DNA from: Dendrophyllia cribrosa
Taxonomy: Eukaryota; Cnidaria; Anthozoa; Scleractinia; Dendrophylliidae
Length of the DNA: 64,000 nt
Direction: 5' to 3'
NCBI GenBank assembly: GCA_024195265.1
Contig: JAJLRJ010000002.1
Span: 45,268,252-45,332,251 of the forward strand
Shown here: piece after piece, positions 11,521 through 49,807 of the stretch
How the letters are laid out: every line of letters begins with the position of its first letter
Numbering within the stretch: the stretch's first letter is position 1
The notes under the pieces: model-generated
The model's database searches: none
Told to the model about the DNA's origin: nothing
The model's input: only the letters and a program-made list of their open reading frames with translations
Translations under genes and position numbers: made by a program

Positions 11521-12244
11521 CTAATGACGCAAGAAATTGCGCGCAGTAGCGATGCACAATGCAATACTAAGAGGGCAGCCTGATCAGTTTTGCTCTTTAG
11601 GAAAGATTTCTAGAAATCTTGGTTTGAAAGGAACATTTCCGAATATTAAGAGGCCTACCTTGGAACTGTGGTCCACATTTATGGTTGGACTGGTCGGTCC
11701 GAGGGTAAAATGGAAAGCGCCCTTTAATTACAAATCATACTTTCAGTCTTGCCCCACATCCACACCCTGGGAAATAATATGATGTGATCTGGAGTGGTTC
11801 GTATTGTGCATGGTGATTTTGGAGGACTTTTAATAAATCGGGAGCGGAAACCCACATTTCAACATGGCGTCCATAAATAGACTGGTAACAAGTCTAGGCA
11901 CAATTAAAAAAGCCACAAAATAACCATTTCTTTTGTCGACCGGTTTTGGGAGGATACGGCTAAGTCTGCATCTCACGTGTATGACTCTTCGCTTGGTGGT
12001 CGAAGGGCGTCGGAAACCGCTTTCGACCAAAGCAAGCAAATATTGGGCGGCAATAACGGTCTCGTGTTTTCAAGTCCCTGAGTTCGATGAACTGACTCAC
12101 TGAAGGCTGAAGCAAAAGGGCAGTTGTTTGGTGTGGTGGATGATGCCATCACCAAACCACACAAAACAAGAGATTCAAAAGAGAGTAAACAATAACACAT
12201 TAGCTATACACAAGCAATACTTTTCACAACGCCAATAAATACCC

Positions 12245-12629
12245 CCGGGGGGAGATACTCAAAAAAGGTTTGTACGGGGATGCTGCGCCCCGAGGTCCAA
12301 ACCCTTACCCTTTCATATACCGTTTTTGACAGAAAAGGTACCACTTTCATATACCTTTCATTGAAAATGGTACCCCTTTCATATACCTGTCTGTTTGATA
12401 TATTTTAAAAGTCTCCTTTTATAATACTTAAATGGCAGTTTTCCCTATCTTTTTTATGTTTTAACTGGTGTTTTCGCTACCCTTTCCTATTCTTCGTAAA
12501 ATCCCTACCCTTTCATATACTTCAACTCGTGAAATATCGACCCTTTCATATACCTCCAACCTCAAAAAGGTACCCTTTTCGGGCGGAGCATCCCCGTATA
12601 GCCCGTAATAGGGAGTACCCCCCGGGGGG
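12245..12629. mobile_element. 385-bp element with C/G termini and repeated CCCTTTCATATACC motif
   Basis: Flanked by a 9-bp direct repeat TAAATACCC (12236-12244 and 12630-12638), read as a target-site duplication. The left terminus is CCGGGGGGAGATACTC; the right terminus is an inverted, slightly longer GAGTACCCCCCGGGGGG. Inside, about six spaced copies of (T)ACCCTTTCATATACC occur. No coding frame. A 9-bp duplication would fit Mutator-like elements. Architecture and ends are shared with 55093-55433. Confidence 0.75.
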
Positions 12630-12639
12630 TAAATACCCA

Positions 12640-13517
12640 GGAAAAGAACCAACTACGTATACGAATAGCCGCATAATTCAAAGACCATATATGAAAATTT
12701 GGACGATATCGATAAAAATATAGCAACGTGATTTAGAAGTGTGAACTGCATTTAAAATACGATCAAAATCAAAATGGAATCTACATAAAAGATCTGTATA
12801 TTCAACTTCCCTTTGCCGGTAGACTGCGTAAATACTGCGCATGGCATGTATATTGCTTTATGCTTTATCCATGTTTACCCGAGTTACTCCACTGATGAGC
12901 TATTTTCATCGTTATTTTTGTCAAACAGCTATGTGAATCAGCTGTTCCTATTTCTTCAGGTTGCCGGTCCACCAGTAACGTCTCACCTCGGGATGTTAGC
13001 CATTTCGATGGGTGAAGTATTGGGAAACTCAACCTTTTTCCCCGCCCCTACAATGTTGATTTTTATGCATACAACAAAGCCACAATATCGATACTTTGTA
13101 TTGGAGGGAGGGAGGGGCCCCAAAAAAAGGAGCAATAGTTTTTCTCTTCGAAAGTCTTTGTCATTGCAGTGTCATTGTGGTGTAGTATTCATGTTAAGTG
13201 TCCCAATGTCTTTTGTCCAGCATTATAGCAATACATCAACTCGATCCATTGAACGAAGTGAACAATTCTGCAACATCCCAGTTAATCCGTATTGAAGGTT
13301 ATTTTATACTGTCTCTGTCTGAATCAAACTCTTCTTCCGAATTCAATTATTCGATCGGAATGCGTTCTCTTCACATTCTTATTATCATAGGACCAAATAA
13401 AAACAAAGCTCTCTTTCCACCCTGTCCGTCTTCCGGTTCACTCGTCCCAGGACTCGACGTTTTGTGAACTCAAAATGGCAGTACAGGCTGCGCAGGACAG
13501 GCTGGCACAGGGTTGTG
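12640..13517. other. No gene seen
   Basis: A 160-codon open frame (12813-13295) shows no domain that I recognise and no conserved splice signals. I see nothing else with support. Confidence 0.4.
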
Positions 13518-13849
13518 CCTAAATCATACCGTCCAGAAGGACGTCGGACACCATATTGAGACTTACATAACGTAATGTCGACACTTACAATTTCATTTTC
13601 AATAAATTTTTAAGTGTAAAAAAGAAAATCTAAAATCCCCACTTAGGATTGAACCTGTGACCTCAGCTAGGCTGAGGCTTACATAGCCTACCGTACCACT
13701 GTACCACCTAGCTTCTCGGGTTGCTTTAATAGTCCTAAATTTAACTATATAAACTGCTGACCCCAACCTCAACTGAAAGCTAACTAGTTACTCCGTTATA
13801 TAAGTCTCAATAAGGTGTCCGACGTCCTTCTGGACGGTATGATTTGGGC
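13518..13849. mobile_element. 332-bp TIR element carrying a tRNA-like box
   Basis: A long inverted repeat of about 50 bp begins AAATCATACCGTCCAGAAGG on the left and is mirrored on the right (CCTTCTGGACGGTATGATTT). It also includes GGACGTCGGACACC and GAGACTTA. Between the arms lies the tRNA-like stretch at 13637-13712. No coding frame. Confidence 0.75.
13637..13712 (-). repeat. Degenerate type II tRNA-like sequence (SINE-type head)
   Basis: On the minus strand there is an A-box-like TGGTACAGTGGTACGG, an AGGCTATGTAAGCCT anticodon-like hairpin, a long variable-arm hairpin (CCTCAG..CTGAGG) and a good B box GGTTCAATCC, all in tRNA order. The acceptor and T stems do not pair properly, so this is not a functional tRNA. 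A tRNA-derived SINE fragment inside a TIR element is the best reading. Confidence 0.5.
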
Positions 13850-14314
13850 TTGACCCTGGCACAGAAGTGGTAAATGGCAGGCAGCACCAAAGTAACAGTC
13901 GCAGGCAATCCAATGAACCAATCATAACTTGAAGCAAATAAATGCAGCCGGCACCAAGCGCGGGAACTGACGCTTGCGAAAAAGTCATGGTTTTGGTTTC
14001 ACTTCTGATTGGTTGAGAAAGTGGCACAAGATTTTTTTAGCCAATCACAAAGCGTAGCAATGCAAAACCAAAGCAATTGCAAAATTACTTTGAATACTCA
14101 ACTAACAACCGGTCTATGATTCGGGTAAGAGTAGTCCCGAATGGACCGTTTTTGTTGTTATTGATGACAGTTGCACTGAAGGTCTTTCGTCTGTAGCAAG
14201 GAGAGGGGCGCTTTAAAAGACTGAAAAGAGAAAGTCTCAAATATACTGACTTTTTATGGTAATGCGTAAATTTTTACATGCAACCCCCCACCCACCAACC
14301 CCCCCCCATCCCCC

Positions 14315-14315
<1 letters not shown>

Positions 14316-14349
<34 letters not shown>
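14316..14349. repeat. Poly-C tract (34 C)
   Basis: A pure C run preceded by a C/A-rich stretch from 14282. Shorter G runs occur at 16965-16983, 42337-42354 and 43999-44012. Such tracts are prone to length errors. Confidence 0.9.
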
Positions 14350-14576
14350 TTTCAGGAGCCTTTGATCGGTTCTCGCCCGCGTGAGCTCGTTTCCCGCCAA
14401 AAATGCAAGCCGGACGCAGCGAGGACCAAGCAGATCCAAAATGGCGCCCATAGGGTTAAGCGCTTCCACTATAGACTTTATAGTTTATTTTTCCAGTCCG
14501 AGCCAGATCATGACATAAATAGATGGCACGATTTTAAAATTCAGTTCAAAAGTTCTAGAGAGTGAATTTTAGAGCA

Positions 14577-14708
14577 ATGACTGATCCAGGGACTGTCCAG
14601 CTGGCTCTCAATCAAAAGTTTAACATCAACCCACTCGTTCGTATAAACGCTGAGATTAGAAACGAGTCACAGAAGGTACCCGAAATTCGTCTGGCGCTTT
14701 TACCAAAG
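14577..14708 (+). CDS. Possible first coding exon of an unrecognised gene
   Basis: An ATG, the first after an in-frame TAG at 14556, opens 44 codons (MTDPGTVQLALNQKF...). They end at AAG followed by GTAATG, an acceptable splice donor, in phase 0. The composition looks like ordinary soluble protein, not low-complexity. I do not recognise the family. Support comes mainly from the next candidate exon at 15206-15279, which fits in phase. No protein comparison was possible. Confidence 0.4.
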
Positions 14709-15205
14709 GTAATGTATCTGCCTACTCTTTATAAAATTGTAAGCTTACTCAGTTAAGAATTTACTTATGCCTTTAGATGACAGTTCCAACTGAATAAAGA
14801 TATAAAGGCTACAGCTAAAAAAGCTCATCATTGGGGTTTTAATAAGCTCAACTTATTAAGCTAAGTTTATCGCTGCTAAGGTTAATATCAGGTTGAATAA
14901 AAAAAAAACATAATTTGACTTAAACTTTAATTAAGGAAATCTATATTTCAGAAATAACGTTTTAGAACTTTCCAGTTTAAATAATAAGCTTAAGAAACTT
15001 GCCATGGCAATGAAAAACTAACTTAAACACATCTGCGCTGTCGTCGAGAATATTCCACCAAAATTTAGACTGTTTCATTTTCAAGGAGTAAACCACGGGG
15101 TTCAGTATTTCATTACAAAAAAGTACATTTATTTCTGCTTATTTGCTTTTTTTTCACTGAAAGAAAATCGTATGTAGAAAATCTATTTTTTGGTTGCCTT
15201 TTTAG

Positions 15206-15279
15206 TGGGAAATTTTCGACACATCGAATGAGTTGCTGACGAATGAATGCATGCGGCTTTCTGTATCACTATTAAACAG
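15206..15279 (+). CDS. Possible second coding exon of the same unrecognised gene
   Basis: A polypyrimidine-rich acceptor (TGCCTTTTTAG) is followed by 74 nt read in phase 0 as WEIFDTSNELLTNECMRLSV and a few more residues, ending at AG|GTATAT in phase 2. It is open in the phase demanded by 14577-14708. A third candidate with matching phase (17675-17738, TTTTTCAG / GTCAGT) is weaker. The gene could end there or run further right; I cannot connect it to the Gs alpha gene. Confidence 0.35.
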
Positions 15280-18200
15280 GTATATATTCACAAATTTAGC
15301 TATATAAGGTGGTCTTTGTTTGTTGTGATAGATGTTCTTTTTGTCTTAAAAATTCTATTCACGAAAAAAGAAGAACCTTATAAATTTTTACAAGCACCAC
15401 CAAGCACCAAGCTTAAGCTTACTACGAAGTCGAAGAGAACGTAAAAAGTTTTTATGCATAACCGTTTCGTAGCGGCATAGCAACAGTACAAATTTATACC
15501 GTTTGATGCATGTATTTGTCAAATAATTTTCTCCCAGTTTCGTTTATTTTGCTTCAATTCCCATGGCAGCAAGGTCTCGAAAGTTTAAATAAACAACCAC
15601 TTTAAATTATAATGATAAAGTTTGCTTATCCATACTGACTTACCCGGAGTGTTGCGCAACGCTCACTGTAGACAGAGATATCGATTTTCGCGCATAAATT
15701 GAAAAACTTAAAAACTGATTCAGTTCCATTTCCTTTTCTAAGGAAAATAAAACTCTTAATGCTCCAAAACCAAGATTTTCGGGGAAACAAAGACATCTAT
15801 TTCCGTATAAATTGTTTGAATGAAAATGAAATTGCGAAATTGTGAAATCGTTTTTGAATTTTATATGCAAACTTAGGAGCACCTTTCGCATTGTTTACGA
15901 AACACATTTTGCAATAATCCTTCGTCAGTGGGACTTCTTGTAAGCCTTCTGAGCGCTGCTGATCGACTTTTTCATGTTCAATTGTTGGATTTACGGTGCA
16001 TTGTTTACAATTCCATAATTTAAATTTTAAATTCAAAAATCTATATTTAGCGGCGTTGTTTAAACAAGAACCGAAATAGAGATAAAGCCAAACAATAAAC
16101 ACAGCTTTTTTCGGTAAAACAGTATATTACAACACAGTTAGATGCAATTGTCAAGAACCGCGGAACTTGTATAGATGGATGATTTTGGTGAATGTTGCGC
16201 AAAAAAATCGTAAAAATCGAAACAGAAACAGTGTAAAAACTTTTCCCGACCGAGTTTCGCAACCGCATTTGGAGTGTCGGATTCATTTGAGCGCTTATTA
16301 AACAAAAGGCCCGATATTTTAACTAAATGTCATGATTATGGAGGTTATGCTATTGATATTTTAATTTTCTTTGTCTCCGGGGCTTATTTTTAGACCGCTG
16401 GGTAAATGTGTCACTCTTGTGTTGTCATTTCCTGGCGTGCTTTGATCGAATCGTTTAACTACTGCTCGCGCTGGCTTGATTCTTATCAAACCTTCAGTCT
16501 TTGTAAATAAAAAATGCCTCATCTGTCTCTTGAATTTAAAAACACAATCAATTCTTTGAGTTTTAAAACATTCTGAAATAGCATAAAATAGGGGTTATCG
16601 TTATTTATCGTCTGCCGGCCTTGAGCCGAAAGACAGCACACGCCCAAACTTGCACCCATCTGTAAAGCGATAAGCCGTTACAAGGTTACTCTATTTCACA
16701 ATCTTATATCTGATTAAGACTCTCAAAGCCATTAATTTAATTTTGGGTTGAAAATTTATTTTGCGTGTCATTTTCCCGACGGAAGTGGAAGTTTTGAGAG
16801 ATATAAATAGTCCTTCTGCGGTGCACAGAAATGCTCCGCCCCTAGACTCTATGCAGAATGACTTGTGGTCTGTGCGGTCCTTGATAAGCTTTCCTTATTT
16901 CCTTTCGAAGGTGAATAAAAATACAGTGTAGCGGTGGACCAAGACTTTCTCCTAATGGGGTGGGGAGGGGGGGGGGGGGGGGGAGGAGCAAAGTAAACAA
17001 AGTGGCGGGAGGGGGGGGGGAGGTAGATTGAGAATGTTTGGCGCCCAGTTGGCCAAGGGATGGAGAGAGGGGGGTACGTTATGGGCCACCAGTATGCCAC
17101 TCTCTTGTTGGACCATAGGCTAGCGAGTTATTTAAGTCTGTTGCCATGGTGACCAATAAACTAGAAGTTTTTTTCTTGCTTTTAAAACAGGAGCTGCTCC
17201 CATGAGTTGATGCCCCTCCTTAACAGAAAAGAACGGGGATGCTAGCGGCTTACTTCTATACAACGAGGTGCAGTCAATTTCAAAATGTCCAAACTGTTCC
17301 TTTTTTTCTATCCACTCTCACGATGACAATGGCGATGTAAATAAGATATAGTTTTATAACTTCAAACTTTAGGGGAGTGGCGAAGAAGACACACCAGAAG
17401 AAAATAAGGCCCTAAGGACCGAATTTCTTCTTCATGTTTCAGTAGTCTTTCACTCCCTTCCCCTCCTCCTCCTTTATTTTCGTTTCGGACCCAAACTGTG
17501 GTTTCTAACATTGCATAAGCAACTTATTCAGGAGCCTATCAAAGATGGGCTCCTGACGTATTCTATATTCTTCATGTCAAAATAGAATTGTGAAATATTT
17601 TGTTCGGTTCCAGTCTTGTCTGGTAAAAAATTTTGCGTTGCGCCCATAATACAAGATTCTGGTTTCTTTTTCAGGGGGCGCCTTTCAAAATTTCCGACAA
17701 CACTTTACAGCCGATTTCACTGTAGTATGCTGATCCGGGTCAGTTTCAAACATGAAGCGCCGGCTATGATTCGCTCGTCATGCATGGTCCGCCCATGATC
17801 AGACAATTGTGAAGAAAATTCACACATAACTGAGTTCACAGAGTAACTACTGACTTCCTGAAGATCTCATTGAATGCAGTGTGCAGAACCGACAGTTGTG
17901 ATTCGCCCGTTACTATTTGCCTGTCGTCCTAAATTACGTTTTTAAACTTTGTTGGTGTGAAATTGGGAATATTTTTACAGACAATATTATTTATTTTACG
18001 ACCTTTGATAAGATTTCCTGATTAAAAGTGTGATTAATATAATAGAAATTCAGTCGGAAAATGGTGAAGGGTAATTCGCAATTCCGAATTTTGTGTAGAA
18101 ATTTTTATTTTTCAGGAAGTAAGTTTTTACTCTTTGAGCTCATTTTATTGGCAAAATTTCCTCACAATTGTCTTATCTTGGGCGAATCATGATGGGCGAG

Positions 18201-19990
18201 TCATAGATAGTGAATCACTGATATTTGAAATCTCTGCCCTGCACACTACAGTTAAATCGGCTGCAATAATTACTGTAATCGATTGGTATGGACGCAGACT
18301 ACGGCTGAATAAAAAGGTGACTCTGTAGTTGAAGAACAGAGTACATTGGGAAGGCAGTCCGTATGGAATCTCAAGCAATCAACCTACGCAAGAAGCCGCG
18401 AGCTAGCAAAAGCGAATGTTAATATAGACGGAGCGAGGTTTGCACGCGTGGATCTACACCTTGGAGCTTCCCGTCTCCCTACACGAACTCTATACGAGGT
18501 AAAATTCGACTGTTTACAGTCTACAAACGGAGAAAATGGGGATTGAGAGAAGGCAACCTCACATTAGTTTTAACCCAACCCACTATTCACTTTTACCCTG
18601 TAAAGAGCCTCTTTTTACAGACTTAGTGAATGGCTTTGTTAGTTATCGGGTTTTGACTCGCAGTTCCTGAATGCTATTTGCTGTTTCTGACTGCTGAGTA
18701 GATGGCATGCCTCTTTGGTACAATTCAAGCGAACAGCCTTTAATTTTTTCTGTTTCTTCTAAGGGTGCACAGATTGAACGTCTTACGGAATAAGAACAGA
18801 AAGAATGGTCGCAAAATATCACGTTTTTCGGAATTTGTGAGTCACTGGTATTATAAGCATGTTTTGCAACTCGGAGTGTGCCTGAACATGATCAATTCAA
18901 AGTCTATTCTGTTTATTCAAGTTATTCCGGAATAAGGTCAATCGAGCGCGTCCTAAATGTCATTTATTTTTTAGCATGAGCTTTCTTTTGTCTTAATGGA
19001 CGCACTGCTACTAAATATAGTAACTCAGCAATGGTGTGGCTGAACCAAACGTTCTTGTAACAATGAAAAAAATTCTTTGAACAAAAGAATCGGGGTGGTA
19101 TCACGGTGCACCTGACACCATTGACGAGAGCAAAGAGAGACGAAGTCTCTGCTTCGAAAGTCATAAAAAGAATTTCAAGTTCTAGAACAACACTTATCGT
19201 TCTAAAATTAAATCTGCTGTTTCATTGCCGTAACTACCAATTTAGCAACGATATTCTTTGAGGTCTTTGCGGGAGACTTTCCGCATTTTATACTTCTAAG
19301 AACGAGGGATATTTGTAATAGGGTCCTATACGTATATATATTTTTTAGTTTGACAGTTCAGATATACCATGATGTTTTTTGGCTTCAAAAGCGTAAATCA
19401 AGCGTATAATTGGAATTAAACTCAGCATTGGTCAGTGTTGCGTTTGTTGAGCCTAAAACCCGTTTTGGTTAAAAAAAAATTGATAACCACTTTTGCTTTA
19501 CAGTCTCAACACAGAGTTTTTCGGTGAGTCTTTCCACGGCATTTTTCTATCGTATTTATGCCACTTTTTATTTTCATTTTTAGGTTTCATAATTCGCCGA
19601 TAAATTCTATTTGTTGGGAAGAAATAGCTAAAAATTTTGCATAACATACTGGGTTTCTTTGAAGCGCATAATAAATTAGTTTGCAACCGTCGACAGACCG
19701 TTATAAGTATTGCGCAATTAATGACATAAACCCGTCACATACTTACGAATGAGAAAATCGATGTCATACTATTCTTAAATTCTAAGTTCTTAAAAAACAT
19801 CGCCGCCAAAAGCATCATATAGCCGGCCAAAAATCTCACTTAGGCCTTTTTTAATGCTAAAAAAATATGAAACGCAGTTGGCAGCACAGAATGAAACGGA
19901 AGGCGAGGACAGAGCTGAGTAATCGATATTTTTAAAGCTTTTCAGTCGCCATAAGACAAATGCTTCATTTGTGCGAAAATCCCCTTTTTG
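15280..19990. other. No confident gene; AT-rich spacer upstream of Gs alpha
   Basis: G-rich homopolymer at 16963-17030 and a sequence at 17795-17870 and 18110-18190 that resembles one near 465-540 (dispersed repeat). Frames at 18346-18546 and 17616-17798 are open but not recognisable. Confidence 0.4.
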
Positions 19991-19998
19991 TGACGTCA
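19991..19998. promoter_or_regulatory. Perfect palindromic CRE (TGACGTCA), distal
   Basis: Full 8-bp consensus for CREB/ATF-family bZIP factors, 268 bp upstream of the Gs alpha ATG. It is the first of two sites 42 bp apart, with a half-site-like TGCGTCA between them. The transcription start is unknown, so promoter location is inferred. Confidence 0.5.
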
Positions 19999-20032
19999 TT
20001 TTATGCGTCAAAAACCGTATTTCCACGGCAGC

Positions 20033-20040
20033 TGACGTCA
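20033..20040. promoter_or_regulatory. Perfect palindromic CRE (TGACGTCA), proximal
   Basis: Second full CRE, 226 bp upstream of the Gs alpha ATG and 42 bp from the first (four helical turns, same face). CREB activation by cAMP/PKA is established in animals; that it feeds back on this gene is inference. Confidence 0.5.
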
Positions 20041-20258
20041 CACTCATCACCAGACCACCCTCTGTCTCAAGTTGTTCAGATTTCCCATGAATCTTTGCGT
20101 GTGCGTGTCACACCCTGTGCCTTGATTTGTTATACAGTTGAGCGGTCTGTGTTGTGTAGAAGTCCATACTAGCCTGCTTTCATCTTCGAAAAAAGAAACT
20201 TTTTATTTGGTGGTACGACGGGGGCGTTTTCCTCGTTCTGGAGTCGCACTTTTGTGCG

Positions 20259-46622
<26,364 letters not shown>

Positions 46623-48265
46623 TGGGTTCCCTCTTCTCCCTCCCCAACTTTTCATCAAGCCTTCTGAACAGCCCTTACTAAGGCTGCTTGCGGTTATATG
46701 ACAAACATTCAGCTGTTTTATTCCAATATGGGACGGGGGAAACCAAAGGGCGTCGGCCTCACTGTCTACTCCAAACATACCAGCAAGAAATTATGTCCGA
46801 TACCAGCCTTGTAAGTAGTGTACAAAATGCAGTGGAATGTGTAGCCTTTAGTTTTCTGTGGCTTTTCACAGGACTTTGTCAGTTAGCTGTAACGTTCTGA
46901 GCCAAGAAAAGGAGAAAATTGTTGGGGTGGGGGACGGGGGATTTTACGCGTGGTCGCCATATTGCATTCTTTGGTTCTTATCTTCTGTGAAATTTAATAC
47001 TTTTCTCTAAAAGTTGAATTTCTTATAAAGAGTTCCGCTGTCTTTCAGAGTTGGGAACTCAAACACTAAAATTTGTTACTTCTTGAGAATATCAAAGGTG
47101 TGCAGGCAAAGAAAACGTGTTCTTAAGGTTTTTTGTCGGATTTCAGTGCAAAAGATGTTTTGTTTTTCCTAAGACAACAGAGTGATCCCTTCTAAGGAAA
47201 TTTTTCTTTTTTACGACACATAAAACATGAAACTCTTTAAGAATTTTGTTTCTATTATTTGGTACCCGGTTGACAAAGTAAATTAAAAAATATCCCAAAT
47301 TATGTAGTTATCTGTTCAATGGAGTTCAAAAATGAATATAGGAAAGGCTTCTTTTAAGTTATCATTAAATGAAGTCAGTGACACTTCATTGTTGTAGACC
47401 GGGTAGCAACAGCTTTTCTTTGTTTGCAGACACCCCATAATATCACTATAAAATCTGAATATTGTCCTTTTGAAGTGTGAATAAGTACATATAATAATTT
47501 AGATTTATATTATGAACATGGAAAGGCTTTTTAACTCACCCTTAGCAGAAGGATACGATAGTATAACTGGTCTGAATTATAACGTGACTGTTATTGTAAT
47601 ATTTCCCCCCTCCACTGTTCTCGACTCCCTGTTCCATGTTTGGTTGATTGAAAACTATTCTGTTGCTTCTGATGGTAACAGAAGACGCAAAGAAAGAAAC
47701 AAAAAGAAGAGAAATGTTATAAAGGCGTGGGGAGTTTTTTAAAAAGGAACCTGTCTTTATCACACTGCTGTACAGTAAACGTGTCCTTATTTGTTGTTGG
47801 TTTTTGTGTTTGTGAAAATGTAAGTAGATTAGTTAATACTTGTAATGTAGATTTAAGTAGGTGATAGAGAAAATTTGTCCCTTTTCCCCTTCTAATCATT
47901 GTGTTCTCCCCCCAAAAAGACTTGTTTTGTTCAGAAATTAGCTTGCAGAGATACGCTGCAAACTTAAACATATTGTATATTGACTCGAAAAAAGAAAAAA
48001 CACCACAGATCTTAATTTTCGTGACATGCAAGATTGTATGTGTCATGTCATGTCCTTTGGCGTGTGTGTTTGTTTGTCTATTTGTATGTATGATTAAGTC
48101 TGCCTTAGTAGATCTAGTGGCTATTCCAGAATGTGAAAAACAAAACTCCCGGATGTACTTTCTGAAGTACGACCAAAACTTCCCCAATCAGTGATTACGA
48201 CACTTGATATCAGAGTAACTATGTAGAGCTTTAAGCCGGAGCTGTCATATTAAGTTTTATGTCAA
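46623..48265 (+). other. Probable Gs alpha 3' UTR
   Basis: No splice or coding signal follows the stop; the first canonical AATAAA on this strand is at 48266. Part of it (47030-47290) resembles 60640-60860 (CAGTGYAAAAGATGTTTTGTTT-type sequence), so a dispersed repeat lies within the UTR. Confidence 0.45.
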
Positions 48266-48271
48266 AATAAA
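48266..48271 (+). terminator. Candidate poly(A) signal AATAAA for Gs alpha
   Basis: First AATAAA after the stop codon (1.64 kb). A second is at 48939-48944. Not proven; transcript ends would settle it. Confidence 0.35.
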
Positions 48272-48429
48272 CTATTACTCAATAGTTCGTGTACAGTCAC
48301 AAAATGTGTCGTCTTTGTGTCTTTAAATTAAGCAATTGATTGGATGGGTGATCAAGGAAAGCGCGGGGAAGCAACTTCTTGGATAGGTTGGAGACATTTA
48401 CAAGCATATCTTAGAGCCAACTTTTTTCC

Positions 48430-48535
48430 GAGGGTTTCTCTTTCAACTTCGTTCCCAGGGTAACAGGAAGAAGAGAGGCCCCAGGAACGAGACTGTTTCT
48501 CTTCCCGGGAGCCCTGGGAACGAGGTTGATCTTGG
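48430..48535. mobile_element. MITE with GTTCCCAGGGT / CCCTGGGAACGAG ends
   Basis: AACTTCGTTCCCAGGG on the left is mirrored by CCCTGGGAACGAGGTT on the right, around a C/G-rich centre (GAGGCCCCAGGAACGAGAC). Noncoding. Confidence 0.5.
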
Positions 48536-49059
48536 TGCGTAAAGACGTTACACGCGACGATCCACAACGACAAATTCAAGCGAGACGGTGCTATGTTCTG
48601 AACATGAGTGCGTCGGCGGTTATAAGGCAACTATCACCTTGCCAACGTTTTGAGTCTTTTACTCCGCTTAAAAAAAGACACAACGTGTTGCGTTATAATC
48701 GTCAGTACGCAGTGAACTTTGGCCAGGATAGCGGAGGGCTTCGAGCCTAATGGAATCTTTGATAACCAGGGAAAACATGCCGCCAAATACAGTGTGTATG
48801 GGAATGAGTGTCAAATAATTACAGTAAATTGTGAATTGAAGATTTACGATACAAGGAAGAAGACTAGTAATCAAATGTGAGGAATGTAGCTGTGTTAGAA
48901 AGCAGACAATTAGTGCTTTGTTTCCTTTACATTTGTCAATAAAACCTAGACGAATTTGATGAGTAAAATCTACTTCCTGGAATCGTAAGTTTTCAATTCA
49001 CAAATAAAAGAAATTTCAATTGTAGAGAAATTATTTGACATTGGATTCTTATTTGCCCT

Positions 49060-49359
49060 GATTACCCATGATCCCTCAACAAGCGTGAAGTCCTCCATCA
49101 GGCAGTTTATGAGAAATTTCTCAAAGCTCACGGGATGATTCCCATGTTCCCCCAACAAGCGCAAAGCCCTCTATCGGCAGTTTATGAGAAATTTCTCAAA
49201 GCTCACGGGATGATTCCCATGTTCCCCCAACAAGCGCAAAGCCTTCTATCGGCAGTTTATGAGAAATTTCTCAAAGCTCACGGGGTGATTCCCATGTTCC
49301 CCCAACAAGCGCAAAGCCCTCTATCGGCAGTTTATGAGAAATTTATCCAAACTCGCGGG
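49060..49359. repeat. Minisatellite, 75-bp unit, 4 copies
   Basis: Units at 49060, 49135, 49210 and 49285 share CCCATGTTCCCCCAACAAGC and CAGTTTATGAGAAATTTCTC; the first and last are most diverged. Because 75 is divisible by three, a 25-residue repeat (MIPMFPQQAQ.. core) stays open through the array; I do not take this as a gene. Confidence 0.9.
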
Positions 49360-49689
49360 ATGTCCTGCGCTTGCCGTTCGAGCCAAGATTTTCCTGCCTT
49401 TCTGCTTTTTTTTGGTGGTTGGGGACTTGGAGGACACAACACGGTAATAACAAGAGTTTCGTTTAACAAGGACCACCATTGTTACGGGGCTCAGTAGATA
49501 TCCGGGAACTTTGCTTTATCGGTTTCCAAGGACTTGAGTATTATGTTGCCAACTATGCAATGCATTTGTAAAGCCGCCTTTACGCGAAAGAAGTTTAAAG
49601 TGTGAACGTGACATAAATAATTGGCAAACTTGTTTGGAACTGAATAAAGGTGTTAGATTCTAATAAAACTGTGGTGTTACGTCGGTGGG

Positions 49690-49800
49690 GGAGTGAACGC
49701 AGTTAATGACCAGTCCCAAGGGAAACAGTGAGCTTTGAATGAACATAGAGGGTCTCGGGGAAACAAAACTCACTGTTTCCCGTGGGCCCAGTCATTAAGT
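49690..49800. repeat. Palindromic repeat around GGGAAACAGTGAG
   Basis: AATGACCAGTCCCAAGGGAAACAG..is mirrored by CTGTTTCCCGTGGGCCCAGTCATTAA. A related palindrome is at 44375-44490. Confidence 0.55.
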
Positions 49801-49807
49801 AAGTGCT

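Larger units (their letters stand above)
8241..12235. other. No gene seen; AT-rich and repeat-bearing spacer
   Basis: No frame here has homology that I recognise. Contents: an AT-rich tract at about 8710-8880, two copies of the GACGTTTCGAGCGCTAGCCC repeat, and two G-quadruplex-type tracts at 10922-11013. All open frames are short and lack splice-bounded conservation. Confidence 0.5.

Noticed and set aside
12813..13295. 160-codon open frame on the plus strand
   Set aside because: No homology, no splice context, leucine/serine-rich composition typical of translated AT-rich noncoding DNA.
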